Shown piece by piece: positions 1 to 7,872 of a DNA stretch of 64,000 nt; the first letter of the stretch is position 1; every line of letters begins with the position of its first letter. The stretch comes from Candidatus Obscuribacter phosphatis. GTDB lineage: Bacteria; Cyanobacteriota; Vampirovibrionia; Obscuribacterales; Obscuribacteraceae. Both the position numbers and the translations under genes were made by a program. The DNA lies in NCBI GenBank assembly GCA_001899315.1, contig MOYA01000001.1, positions 1,133,403-1,197,402 of the forward strand. The letters are read 5' to 3'. The notes beneath the pieces were generated by a model that was given only the letters and a program-made list of their open reading frames with translations, was not told the origin of the DNA and searched no databases.

Positions 1-473
1 CTTGAAAGATCGCTCCATTGCGTAATGTTGGAACCACTCAGTACTGTACCGAAATCGCCTTTCAGCCATAACTTAAGGCCGCTTCTGGGAACCGGCAAAG
101 TGTTGACATCGTTGTCTATGTAAGCTGTGGTGACAGAGCTTGGCACGCCTGAAGCGTATGCAATGGCTTTAATGGTAGCACTTGCACTTATCGCCACAGG
201 CACCGTATATGGTGCAGAGCTTGAGGACGGGTTGCTTCCATCGGTCGTGAAAAACAGGGAATCGCCTGGGTCTCCGGTTATCGTCACCGTCGACTCGACT
301 TTTGAATAGACCCCTGTGCCTGGCGTTATGCTTGGCGCCGTGGTGGCATAAGCCGCGCACACGGATGCTAGGTGCAGCAAGCAACCGACAACGCCCACTG
401 AGGCTAACTTGCCTGACCAAGCGCGCCTCTTACTACTTAACTGATTCTTCCTCATATACCATTTCTTTTTCAT
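1..473 (-). CDS. Secreted protein with chitobiase-type C-terminal domain (3' end outside window)
   Basis: The reading frame is open from an ATG at 473 to the left edge of the window, so only the first 157 residues are visible. It starts with a lysine/arginine-rich n-region and a hydrophobic stretch ending near CAAYA, a signal peptide for export. Residues about 45-115 contain FFTTDGSNPSSSS followed by YTVPVAIS and IKAIAYA, the pattern of the chitobiase/beta-hexosaminidase C-terminal domain (CHB_HEX_C family), an Ig-like module in surface proteins. The last visible residues (GLKLWLKGDF, then ITQWSDLS) resemble the start of a LamG/concanavalin-like domain. An in-frame TAG lies three codons before the ATG, so the start cannot lie further upstream. 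The enzymatic or binding role cannot be told from this fragment. Confidence 0.75.
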   Translation of the reverse strand, partial: MKKKWYMRKNQLSSKRRAWSGKLASVGVVGCLLHLASVCAAYATTAPSITPGTGVYSKVESTVTITGDPGDSLFFTTDGSNPSSSSAPYTVPVAISASATIKAIAYASGVPSSVTTAYIDNDVNTLPVPRSGLKLWLKGDFGTVLSGSNITQWSDLS

Positions 474-1045
474 GGAAGACTAATAGCTCTTTGAAAATGC
501 CCGACCTTAAACAGGTGCACCACTAATGATGCACACAACTAAACAACCCTGATGAATCAGAGTCGAAATAAAATATCGGCAGCACAAACTGCCGGTTTAA
601 AACACTAAAAGCGGGATTCCTGGCGGATACCAATCCAACTTATCTAAAGATCTCGTGACTTAAGTTTCCCGAAGACACAATTTCGATGGAAATTCAGAGC
701 CGTATGCCACTGATTTGCAGTATATATACGACCCAAATCTTTGTCCATCCCTCATGGAATCAGCAATCGCCACGCCTATCAGCATCTCGGGCTTTATTGG
801 ATTTTGTTAATATTCTACACCACCAAGAGTAAGAACCCAAAAACCCCACCTTGCCAAAACTGGCGGGTTTTCTCTTTCTTACACTGCAGCAATCTAGTGC
901 TTTACAGAACCTTCTTTCTTGTCTCTTCAAAGTGAAACTAACGAAACAAGTGAGATCTTTACGCTCGTGTTCTGCATGCAGATTAGTGCTTTCCGAGAAA
1001 AATTGATCTCCCTAACTTATCTATCCAATCTAGTTTTCTTGCTAC
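474..1045. other. Gene-poor intergenic stretch
   Basis: These 570 bases separate the secreted-protein start (473) from an RHS remnant. Short open frames exist on both strands, but none has a recognisable product or ribosome-binding site. The only structure I can defend is the hairpin at 838-880. The stretch may be decayed sequence belonging to the same degraded locus as the RHS remnant. Confidence 0.5.
838..880 (-). terminator. Hairpin terminator, roughly symmetric
   Basis: AAAACCCC and GGCGGGTTTT form an imperfect stem with a G.T pair and one bulged base, closed by a loop around TTGCCAAAAC. A T-rich run follows on both strands. On the minus strand it lies about 170 bases past the RHS remnant and could be its old terminator. 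Confidence 0.45.
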
Positions 1046-1520
1046 CTAATTTGAATTCCAGTTCCGCGGCTTTCGCCGAGTAAATAGCCTTAATGAATTA
1101 CTTAGTTCGTCCTTTGGACCATCATCCGCTCCCTTTAGAAAACATTTCACAGTCAACACCTGCCCCGAGCTATTATATGTATACTCGGTGCGCTGAGCAG
1201 AACCATCGATGTAAACCAAGGGCTGGTGCTTTGAGTTGTATTCCCAATGCCCAAGCAAATAGTTGTCCGTTCCTTGGGTCTCTCTCTCCTCTAAAAAGGT
1301 CCACTCCATTCGAATCAAAGCTGTAGCTAAATTTGCGCCCGATTGGGTCTATAGTCTGGGTCATATTTCCTGTTGAATTGTACTGATTTTCAACAAGCGA
1401 AGTGCTGCCGTTTCGGTAAGAGGCAAAACCGAAGCTCTCAGCGCCAGAAGTACCAGTGTTGTATGTGACTATCTCTTGAGAGAAACACAGCAAGTTGATA
1501 TTGCTACCACTAGCGGTTGC
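1046..1520 (-). pseudogene. Frameshifted RHS/YD-repeat remnant
   Basis: Two overlapping minus-strand frames together carry YD-repeat protein sequence. The upstream frame reads ...ENQYNSTGNMTQTIDPIGR and FSYSFDSNGVDLF. The downstream frame continues with LEERETQGTDNYLLGHWEYN and ends its homology at TEYTYNSSGQVLTV. The switch falls on a run of five A (five T on the coding strand) at 1293-1297; removing one base gives a continuous YD-repeat protein. A stop codon just upstream (near 1518) and loss of similarity after QVLTV show that both ends are also missing, so this is a fragment and not just one frameshift. RHS proteins are large polymorphic toxins or surface proteins of which only internal repeats remain here. 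Confidence 0.7.
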
Positions 1521-1683
1521 TTACAGCCCTGTACGAAGCAGCCGCAAAAGAGCTTGTCTGACCAAACCGGATTACCAGAGAATCTCTTTTGTGTTTTTAG
1601 CCACCGTTAGTGGTGAACAGATCCTCTAATTCTTCAGTTTTTGCAACAGAGCCAGAAGAACAGCTAAGTGGTGATTGCTCTTA

Positions 1684-2937
1684 CTACTTGTGTCCCAGAG
1701 CCATGACTGCCAGGGCTAAAGCAATGACGGCACCTAGAGCAATAGAGCCCACGCGCAACATTTTTGCTTTCTGCTTGGCTCTCTTTACTGCTTCTATTTG
1801 CATTTGAATGCGGCGGGGAAACACTTCCAGCTGTTCTTTCAATTTTGCGATTGTTTCGAGACGTTCTTTGGGGTCTTTCTCAAGACATCTTTCAAGCACT
1901 TCTTCCAAATCTCTTGGTCTATCTGCTGCAAATTTAAGCGATGAAATGCGCGGCGGCAACTTGAGAGCGTGACTGTTTTTAATATCGAGGGCGGTGCCAT
2001 CTTTGAACGGTGGTTGACCGGTCAAGAGAAAATAACCTAGACCGCCGATAGTGTATAGCTCGGCTTTTTCGTTATATTCTAGATTGCGAGCTTCATCGCC
2101 CGAATAATAAAGAGTAAGCCAGCTGTGATTGAGTTCTTCGCTCTTTTTGATTTTGGGCATGGCAAAGTCGGTGACTGCTATAGTTGGCTCGGAGTTTGTA
2201 TCATCAATAAAGATGATATTGCCTGGTCTAATATCTCTATGCAGCACACTTTGACTTTGGGCATAAACAAGCACTTCGCAGAGGCTTATCAAAATCTTGA
2301 CGGCGACATCATGGCTGGGAATGTCGTACATAGCCATGCACTGTTCAAGGCTGAAGCCGTCTTTGTACTCGCTGACCACATAGGGGCAATTGTTTTCAAT
2401 GCCAAAGTCGGCTACCTTGGCTATATTGGTATGGGTTAGTTGTTTGATTTTGCGCATCTCGCTTTCAAAAGTTTGATGCAAATTGGCTGGGATATTCTTG
2501 AATATTTTCACCGCCACTCTGGTGTTTCTTTCTTTGTCGCGGCAAAGAAAGGTGGTGGCTCTGACGGTATCACCCAAGAGGGCGATGGGGCTATATTTTT
2601 CTTTTGGAAAAGCAAGATTCTTAAGAAGCGAAGCTGGATCAAGGCTTACCGGGTCTTTCTCGCCCGGCTTCAGTTGCACCGGAATCTTTTGGGCATCTGG
2701 TGTTTCACAACTGCAAAGTTCAAAGCGATCGCTGGGGACGCGGTAGTTTAATCCCGCTTGATAGGGAATACGCCGCCGACACTTTCCGCAAACTGCTATG
2801 GTGAACTGCACATTGGGCTTATATGTATACTGGCAGCGGCAGTGAGAAACCCATTGGTTAGTCTCTGATTTTAGATCTGCACCGGCCGGTAGAGGCGGGC
2901 GAAAGCAAGCTTGGCAGGTTGTCTCTGTATTTTCCAT
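1684..2937 (-). CDS. Ser/Thr kinase-like protein with N-terminal zinc ribbons and C-terminal membrane anchor
   Basis: 417 residues. The N-terminus has four Cys pairs (CQAC 8-11, CRC 33-35, CGKC 50-53, CSC 75-77), suggesting one or two zinc ribbons. A protein-kinase fold follows: a poor glycine loop (LLGDTVRATTF, about 120-130), the ATP lysine in VAVKIF (144), the catalytic loop HRDIRPGN (233-240), and TDFA (256-259) where kinases normally have DFG. The activation-segment APE is replaced by SGDEAR (279-284). A hydrophobic helix at about 395-415 anchors the C-terminus. Catalytic Lys and both Asp remain, so weak activity is possible, but glycine-loop, DFG and APE changes make a pseudokinase or atypical kinase plausible. 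The next gene on the strand is the deaminase-like ORF, 465 bases upstream. Confidence 0.8.
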   Translation of the reverse strand: MENTETTCQACFRPPLPAGADLKSETNQWVSHCRCQYTYKPNVQFTIAVCGKCRRRIPYQAGLNYRVPSDRFELCSCETPDAQKIPVQLKPGEKDPVSLDPASLLKNLAFPKEKYSPIALLGDTVRATTFLCRDKERNTRVAVKIFKNIPANLHQTFESEMRKIKQLTHTNIAKVADFGIENNCPYVVSEYKDGFSLEQCMAMYDIPSHDVAVKILISLCEVLVYAQSQSVLHRDIRPGNIIFIDDTNSEPTIAVTDFAMPKIKKSEELNHSWLTLYYSGDEARNLEYNEKAELYTIGGLGYFLLTGQPPFKDGTALDIKNSHALKLPPRISSLKFAADRPRDLEEVLERCLEKDPKERLETIAKLKEQLEVFPRRIQMQIEAVKRAKQKAKMLRVGSIALGAVIALALAVMALGHK

Positions 2938-2966
2938 GGAAGAATTATACAGCCGGAACCTTGAGA

Positions 2967-3401
2967 CTATTTGTCGGCAGCTTCCAGGTTGGCTGGTCCA
3001 AAATGCTCGGGCAACAGACTCTTCAGGGCTATGGTGCGATATTTTGAGGCATCGGCTTGAGAATTTTCGCTTGTTGCATCGATTGGAGCGACCACCGTCA
3101 AGGTTATACCAAACTCGGCAAAAAACTGTCTTGCTACACCGGAAGGATAGCTGAAGGGTTGCACGCAGAGTGCTTTGAATTTGCGCTTGCCGGCGTTCAT
3201 GGCGTTGACCAAGGCGGCGATGTCGGCTGAAATGGAACCGCCATAGGTAGCAAATTCGGCTGATGCGCCGGTGAAAATTTCACCGCTATCGGTAAGCAGC
3301 GCTGCACCCTGGGGTAGTTTGCTGTAGGGAGCGTAGGCATGTTTGGCTGCCAATCTAGCCGCGTCTAAAAGTTTTTGCTGTTCAGCTTGGCTGAGAGACA
3401 T
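2967..3401 (-). CDS. Cytidine deaminase homologue lacking zinc ligands
   Basis: 144 residues with the cytidine deaminase (Cdd) layout: AYAPYSKLPQGAALLT at 22-37 matches the family's N-terminal substrate segment, and ARQFFAEFG matches the C-terminal side of the active site. The zinc site is gone. The family CAE motif is SAD at 58-60 and PCGxCRQ is PSGVARQ at 86-92, so all three Cys ligands are Ser/Ser/Ala and the catalytic Glu is Asp. Deamination by the usual mechanism is therefore not expected. Length and overall fold are kept and the frame is intact, which argues against a decaying gene. A ligand-binding or structural role is possible. The gene starts directly after the tandem repeat at 3407-3456. 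Confidence 0.75.
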   Translation of the reverse strand: MSLSQAEQQKLLDAARLAAKHAYAPYSKLPQGAALLTDSGEIFTGASAEFATYGGSISADIAALVNAMNAGKRKFKALCVQPFSYPSGVARQFFAEFGITLTVVAPIDATSENSQADASKYRTIALKSLLPEHFGPANLEAADK

Positions 3402-3406
3402 CTATA

Positions 3407-3456
3407 TAAACTTTATTAGGGGTCAAACTTTATTAGGGGTCAAACTTTATACGGGG
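3407..3456. repeat. 17-bp tandem repeat spanning a stop codon
   Basis: AAACTTTATTAGGGGTC occurs nearly three times in a row on the plus strand. On the minus strand the first copy contains the last codons and TGA stop of the upstream small gene (3440-3679), and later copies place two TAA codons in the same frame. It fills the 38-base spacer before the deaminase-like gene. Confidence 0.9.
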
Positions 3457-3679
3457 GCAGTCTAAGTTCGAGATTCATTATCCAGAGCAAGAGTTCTCTA
3501 TGGCGATCTTCCAGCATCTTTATCAGAGCTTGTTCTGATTCACCCGGCTGTGGGGCTTCTTGAGCAATTGTAGAGGTGTTGGCATTGCTTTCTTGCAGTT
3601 GCGGCACTTTCGGCGCCTTGTAGGCGCTGTCGTCGCTGGGCGCGCCCTTGGGCTGCAAGTAAGTTAGAAACTCAGACAT
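3440..3679 (-). CDS. Small protein of unknown function
   Basis: About 79 residues from the ATG at 3679, chosen because AGGAGA lies six bases upstream; an ATG five codons earlier (3694) has no such site. The protein is MSEFLTYLQPKG... with a polar, proline/serine/glutamine-rich middle and a helical C-terminal third (ALIKMLEDRHRELLLWIMNL). There is no signal peptide, membrane segment or recognised family. The last residues and stop codon lie inside the 17-bp tandem repeat. It may be co-transcribed with the deaminase-like gene 38 bases downstream. Confidence 0.6.
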   Translation of the reverse strand: MSEFLTYLQPKGAPSDDSAYKAPKVPQLQESNANTSTIAQEAPQPGESEQALIKMLEDRHRELLLWIMNLELRLPPYKV

Positions 3680-3817
3680 GGCTCTCCTTGTCATGTAGTC
3701 TGCACTACATTGACAGCTTATCCCTTGTGAACTGTATTTACCTGTATGGATTTTAATTCCATCATGAGAGTAATTTCAGTGCCAGGTGAAGGTCGACCAG
3801 TATTGCCTTTTGGGCTC

Positions 3818-4426
3818 TTAACCGACCGCCTCTTGACTGCCCGACTTGCAAAGATTACTTAAAAAATCCACAAGTTTGGCAAAGGCCATACCGCGATGCG
3901 AAAGCTTGTTCTTTAAAGAGGGTTCCATCTGGCTGGCTGTAATCTCATAGCCTTCCGGAATAAATATAGGATCAAAGCCAAAACCGTGTTCGCCCGCCTC
4001 TGAAAAGCCGATTTTGCCCCACCAATCTATCTCGCAAACGAAAAGGTCTTGCTTGCCATCGCATAGGGCGAGGGCGCAGACAAAGGCGGCTCTGCGCTTG
4101 CCTTCTGGCACAGCTTCCAGCTCTTGCAAAAGTTTGCTGCGGCGATCACCGTCTGTGCCTGGGGCATAGCGAGCCGAATAAATGCCTGGTCGCCAGTCCA
4201 TGGCTTCTACTTTTAGCCCCGAGTCATCTGCCAGTGAGAGTTCGCCGGTCATTCGCGCTGCCTCTCTGGCTTTGATCAAGGCATTTTCGGTGAAGGTGGC
4301 ACCGGTTTCTTCCGGGTCGAAGCCTGCTGGTGCCAGTTCTACATCTAGATCGAGCTTGGCTTGCTGCAAAAGAGCCTTGAACTCTTTGAGCTTGCCTTTA
4401 TTGGTTGTCGCTAGTATTAGTTTCAA
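3818..4426 (-). CDS. rdgB: Non-canonical purine NTP pyrophosphatase (RdgB/HAM1 family)
   Basis: 202 residues, normal length for the family. It hydrolyses dITP, XTP and related deaminated purine nucleotides to monophosphates, keeping them out of DNA and RNA. Visible motifs are the N-terminal TTNKGKLKEF nucleotide-binding segment, the SLADDSGLKVEA metal/substrate segment (about 63-75), GFGFDPIFIPEGY, and the terminal SHRGMAFAKL. The gene follows rel by 21 bases on the same strand and is probably in one transcript with it. That pairs control of alarmone (p)ppGpp with nucleotide-pool cleaning. The short C-terminal tail beyond FLSNLCKS is not conserved in the family. Confidence 0.93.
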   Translation of the reverse strand: MKLILATTNKGKLKEFKALLQQAKLDLDVELAPAGFDPEETGATFTENALIKAREAARMTGELSLADDSGLKVEAMDWRPGIYSARYAPGTDGDRRSKLLQELEAVPEGKRRAAFVCALALCDGKQDLFVCEIDWWGKIGFSEAGEHGFGFDPIFIPEGYEITASQMEPSLKNKLSHRGMAFAKLVDFLSNLCKSGSQEAVG

Positions 4427-4447
4427 TTATCTAGGTCTCAAGCAACT

Positions 4448-6796
4448 TTAATCAGAAGCCTTGCGTTTACGCGAGCGTTCGCCTGCTTTGGCTTTAGAGC
4501 CGGCTTTCTTCTCTGAATTGCTGTTGCCATTACCATTGCCGTTGTTATTGCCGTTGCTATTGCCGTTGCTATTTCCATTGCCATTGCCATTGCCTGAGAC
4601 GTTGCGGCGGCGGTGATCTCTTCTGAAGACCCTGATTACATCTGATATTTGCGAAATGGCTTGGGAGACTCGCGCCAGCTGGTCGATGTCGTTGACATCG
4701 AGCAAAAGAAAAATAGTGGCTGTTTTCTTGTCTCTGTGGGTCTCGACTCGCAGATCGCGCAGATTGACTTTGTGGTCCGATACTTTCTTGAGAATGTCGC
4801 CGGCGATACCGACCCGGTCTAGGCATTCTACCTGCAGACCGGCTGGATAGTTGGCGTTGCGGTCTTTAGACCAGTCTACAGCCATGCGCCGCGATTCTTC
4901 GATTTTGAGCAGATTGTTGCAGTCGATGCGGTGCACGGCTATGCCACTACCTCTGGTGACAACCCCGACGATTGGTTCGCCCGGCACCGGTTGGCAGCAT
5001 TTTGCTAAATGATGCAAAAGCCCGCCTAGACTGGAGATATTGCTTGGCTTGCTTTCTTGTGGGGTGGGTATGGCATAGCCTTTTTTCTGAATCTTTTCAG
5101 CTTGGTCTACTTCGCGAATGCGATTGACCACTTGGTTGATTGAAAGATCGCCATAGCCGACGGCTGCCAAAATATCGTTGGCGTCGGCAATGTTCAGCCG
5201 TTTGCCCACTTCTTTGAGCTTGTCCGATTTGAGAAACTCTTCCAGGGTGTTGCGGCCCAGTTCGGCTTCCAGCATCTGGCGTCCTTGCTGGATATGCTCT
5301 TCCCTGTGGTGTTTCTTAAACCACTGTCTGATGCGGTTTTTAGCCCCATGGGTATTGGCGAAATTGAGCCAGTCCATTTTGGGCTGGGCTGTTTTGCTGG
5401 TAATGATTTCGACTATATCGCCGTTCTTCATGACCGAGTTAAGAGGCACAATGCGGTCATTGATGCGAGCCCCGATGCAACGGTGCCCGATATCGGTATG
5501 AATGCGATAGGCAAAATCTATCGGGCAAGAACCGGAAGGTAGGTCTATAACATCGCCTCTGGGGCTGAAGACAAAGACCTCATCGGCAAACAGGTCCATC
5601 TTCACTTCTTCGAGATATTCAGATGCGTCTTTGAGATCTTGTTGCCAATCGACTAACTGTCTCAGCCAAGCTAGTTTCTTGTCGGCGCTTGAATCGGCTT
5701 TGACAGCCTCTCCGGCTTCTTTATAGGCCCAGTGCGCGGCGATACCATATTCGGCGATATGGTGCATGCGTCTGGTTCTGATTTGAATTTCGACCGGCTT
5801 GCCTTTGGGTCCAATAACGGCTGTGTGCAAACTTTGATAGCTATTGAACTTAGGCATAGCTATATAGTCTTTGAAGCGCCCCGGTATCGGTCGAAAAATA
5901 GCGTGCACCGTGCCCATCACTTCATAACACTTCTGTGTGTCAGGATCAGCTTCTAGTTCGCAGAAGTTTTTGTCTGGATTGCTTTCGATGATGACTCTGA
6001 CGGCAAGCACATCGTAGAGTTCATGGAAGGATTTCTGCTGTTGCTTCATCTTCTTCCAGATACCGAAGAGATGCTTGGGTCTGCCGAAAATGTCTGCCTT
6101 TATCGCTCGACCATCCAGCTCTACTCTTAGTTTCTGCACGACTTCTTCCAGCAAGAGTTCGCGCTCGGCTCTAGTGTCGGCCACCAATCTTTCGATTTCT
6201 CGGTATTCATCTGGATGCAGATATCTCAGACCCAGATCTTCCAGCTCCCATTTCATCCGTCCCAAACCGAAGCGGTTGGCTAGGGGGGCGTAAATTTCCA
6301 GAGTTTCTTTGGCTTTCTCAGCTTGCTTATGGGGCAGCATGTGCTCCATAGTGCGCATATTGTGCAGTCGGTCTGCCAACTTGACCAAGACCACCCGAAT
6401 GTCTTCAGCCATGGCCACAAGCAACTTACGAAAGTTCTCGGCTTGTCTTTCTTCTTTTGAACTGAAAGAAAACTTGCCTAATTTGGTAACGCCCTCTACG
6501 ATGCGTCTGATATCAGGGCCAAAAGCCTCTTCCATTTCCTTTGGCTTGACGTCGCAGTCTTCCAGCACGTCATGCAAAAGGCTTGAACAAATGGTTTCGG
6601 TGTCGGCATTGAGCTCGGCCAATATGCAAGCTACTTCGACCGGGTGAATGATATAGGGGTCTTCCGACTTGCGCATCTGCCCGTCATGAGCTTTATAGGC
6701 AAAGTCATAGGCTTTATGTACCAAAGCGAGGGCATCAGCCGGGCGGTCCTGCTTTTCTAAGATGTCAAATAAAGGCTTACCTATTAGTTCTTTCAT
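4448..6796 (-). CDS. rel: Bifunctional (p)ppGpp synthetase/hydrolase RelA/SpoT
   Basis: About 782 residues. The N-terminal HD hydrolase domain is intact (HPVEVA, LLHDVLED and later DRLHNMRT). The synthetase domain carries GRFKDYIAMPKFNSYQSLHT at roughly 305-325. RFKD is the RXKD form found in bifunctional Rel/SpoT enzymes, unlike the EXDD of synthetase-only RelA. TGS (DVIDLPSGSCPIDFAYRIHT) and a C-terminal ACT domain (GLQVECLDRVGIAGDIL) follow, so it should sense starvation at the ribosome. After the ACT domain is an unusual Asn/Gly-rich tail and then a Lys/Arg-rich end. I chose the ATG at 6796 over the TTG one codon earlier. A TATAAT box lies 27 bases upstream, and rdgB follows 21 bases downstream. 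Confidence 0.95.
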   Translation of the reverse strand: MKELIGKPLFDILEKQDRPADALALVHKAYDFAYKAHDGQMRKSEDPYIIHPVEVACILAELNADTETICSSLLHDVLEDCDVKPKEMEEAFGPDIRRIVEGVTKLGKFSFSSKEERQAENFRKLLVAMAEDIRVVLVKLADRLHNMRTMEHMLPHKQAEKAKETLEIYAPLANRFGLGRMKWELEDLGLRYLHPDEYREIERLVADTRAERELLLEEVVQKLRVELDGRAIKADIFGRPKHLFGIWKKMKQQQKSFHELYDVLAVRVIIESNPDKNFCELEADPDTQKCYEVMGTVHAIFRPIPGRFKDYIAMPKFNSYQSLHTAVIGPKGKPVEIQIRTRRMHHIAEYGIAAHWAYKEAGEAVKADSSADKKLAWLRQLVDWQQDLKDASEYLEEVKMDLFADEVFVFSPRGDVIDLPSGSCPIDFAYRIHTDIGHRCIGARINDRIVPLNSVMKNGDIVEIITSKTAQPKMDWLNFANTHGAKNRIRQWFKKHHREEHIQQGRQMLEAELGRNTLEEFLKSDKLKEVGKRLNIADANDILAAVGYGDLSINQVVNRIREVDQAEKIQKKGYAIPTPQESKPSNISSLGGLLHHLAKCCQPVPGEPIVGVVTRGSGIAVHRIDCNNLLKIEESRRMAVDWSKDRNANYPAGLQVECLDRVGIAGDILKKVSDHKVNLRDLRVETHRDKKTATIFLLLDVNDIDQLARVSQAISQISDVIRVFRRDHRRRNVSGNGNGNGNSNGNSNGNNNGNGNGNSNSEKKAGSKAKAGERSRKRKASD
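4517..4594. repeat. 6-bp microsatellite encoding the Asn-Gly tail of Rel
   Basis: About twelve imperfect copies of CCATTG/CCGTTG-type hexamers. On the coding strand they encode alternating Asn and Gly/Ser. Because the unit is a multiple of three, gain or loss of copies changes tail length without shifting frame. Confidence 0.9.
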
Positions 6797-6822
6797 CAAA
6801 CTTACGCGCCAGGACCTAGTAG

Positions 6823-6828
6823 ATTATA
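6823..6828 (-). promoter_or_regulatory. -10 box of the rel promoter
   Basis: A perfect TATAAT lies on the minus strand, 27 bases before the rel ATG, predicting a leader of about 20 bases. No good TTGACA-like -35 is seen at 16-18 bases, so it may depend on an activator or extended contacts. Confidence 0.5.
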
Positions 6829-6886
6829 CCCATTGCAAGCCCGATTCCGGACTTTGCCAGGCTTACCGGCAGTTTATCTTGATAAT

Positions 6887-7636
6887 TTAGGGGGCCCAGG
6901 GTACAGATTTCAAGTCTTTAGGGAAGGGATTACCCGATGAGCCCCAGTAGTTGTCTGATGAGTTATTGAGAGACTTCGGCCTTTGTATGCGGTTTAGATA
7001 GGCATAATCATCTTGGCTTTTCTGACCGCTGGAACTGGAAGATGAATAGTAACCGCCCGAGGCGCTGGCATCGCCGACCGAACCAGAATAATAGTTGCCG
7101 CTTGCCTTGCTGGGGGCTGTTTGGATGACTGTTGTATTGGAAAGCCTGCCCGAATTGGGAATGCCGTAGTTCTGAAAGGGGCGGGCATAATTGCCGCTGA
7201 AAGCGCCGGAAAAGGCGCTGGGGCGATAAAAATTGCTGTAAGGCAGGGCACCGATTCTTGGAATTGAGCCTATATAGGGAATTGAGCCTACATAAGGAAT
7301 CGAGGGAATCGAGCCTATACTTGGCACAGAGCCAAGATAGGGCACTGAACCGAATGATCTAAAAGAGCCTATATTTGGTACCGACCCCAAGTAAGGCACC
7401 GAACCTACATAAGGCACCGACCTAAAAGTCCCTATATAAGGAACCGAGCCCCAAGAAGAACCCATGGGAGAACCAATAGAAGAACCTGTAGAAGAACCTA
7501 TAAAAGAATTTGGCAAAACTATTTGAGGCGGTAGCCCGTTTGCGTTTTGTGCCAGTGTTTTGCCTGTGGAAAGAGCTGCTAATGCTGCCAAGCAAGCCAG
7601 CATTGTGCCTTTCAGTGGACGGTTTAGGTTGAACAT
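6887..7636 (-). CDS. Secreted protein with GSVPYxGS repeats
   Basis: 249 residues with a strong AGGAG site before the ATG. The signal peptide is MFNLNRPLKGTMLACLAALAALSTGKTLAQ. Residues about 60-135 are a run of short repeats such as SVPYVGSVPYLGSVPNIGS and SIPYVGSIPYIGSIPRIGA, alternating Pro-Tyr/Ile with Gly-Ser. A Ser/Gly/Tyr/Asn-rich segment and a polar C-terminus follow. No Cys pairs or enzyme motif are seen. Such low-complexity exported proteins are often surface or matrix components, but the function here is unknown. The octapeptide IPSIPYVG recurs in the CsgG-like protein at 10848-12002, and the DNA is similar there too. Confidence 0.8.
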   Translation of the reverse strand: MFNLNRPLKGTMLACLAALAALSTGKTLAQNANGLPPQIVLPNSFIGSSTGSSIGSPMGSSWGSVPYIGTFRSVPYVGSVPYLGSVPNIGSFRSFGSVPYLGSVPSIGSIPSIPYVGSIPYIGSIPRIGALPYSNFYRPSAFSGAFSGNYARPFQNYGIPNSGRLSNTTVIQTAPSKASGNYYSGSVGDASASGGYYSSSSSSGQKSQDDYAYLNRIQRPKSLNNSSDNYWGSSGNPFPKDLKSVPWAP

Positions 7637-7872
7637 TTCTAACTCCTGCCTTGTCTTAAAATATTTACAACTCTGTTACAACCTCTTTGCTACTCTGACA
7701 TCGTGATTGAAATGCTCGTTGCATAGATTTCAATTTACATGCCCCTCTACCGGCCCTCTACCCCTCGCAAGTCAAATTACCAGTTAAGAGAATAAATTAG
7801 AAGCTTCCTTTGCTTGGAGCTCAGTTTTTTTCGCTTATTTTGACTTCCTTTTCTCCAAAGGAGTTTCTTATC

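Noticed and set aside
741-935. Plus-strand 64-codon frame in the first kilobase
   Set aside because: Covers the terminator hairpin, low complexity (KSKNPKTPP), no homology.
1684-2937. Plus-strand frames of about 90-104 codons inside the kinase gene
   Set aside because: Antisense frames of a clear kinase gene; no homology of their own.
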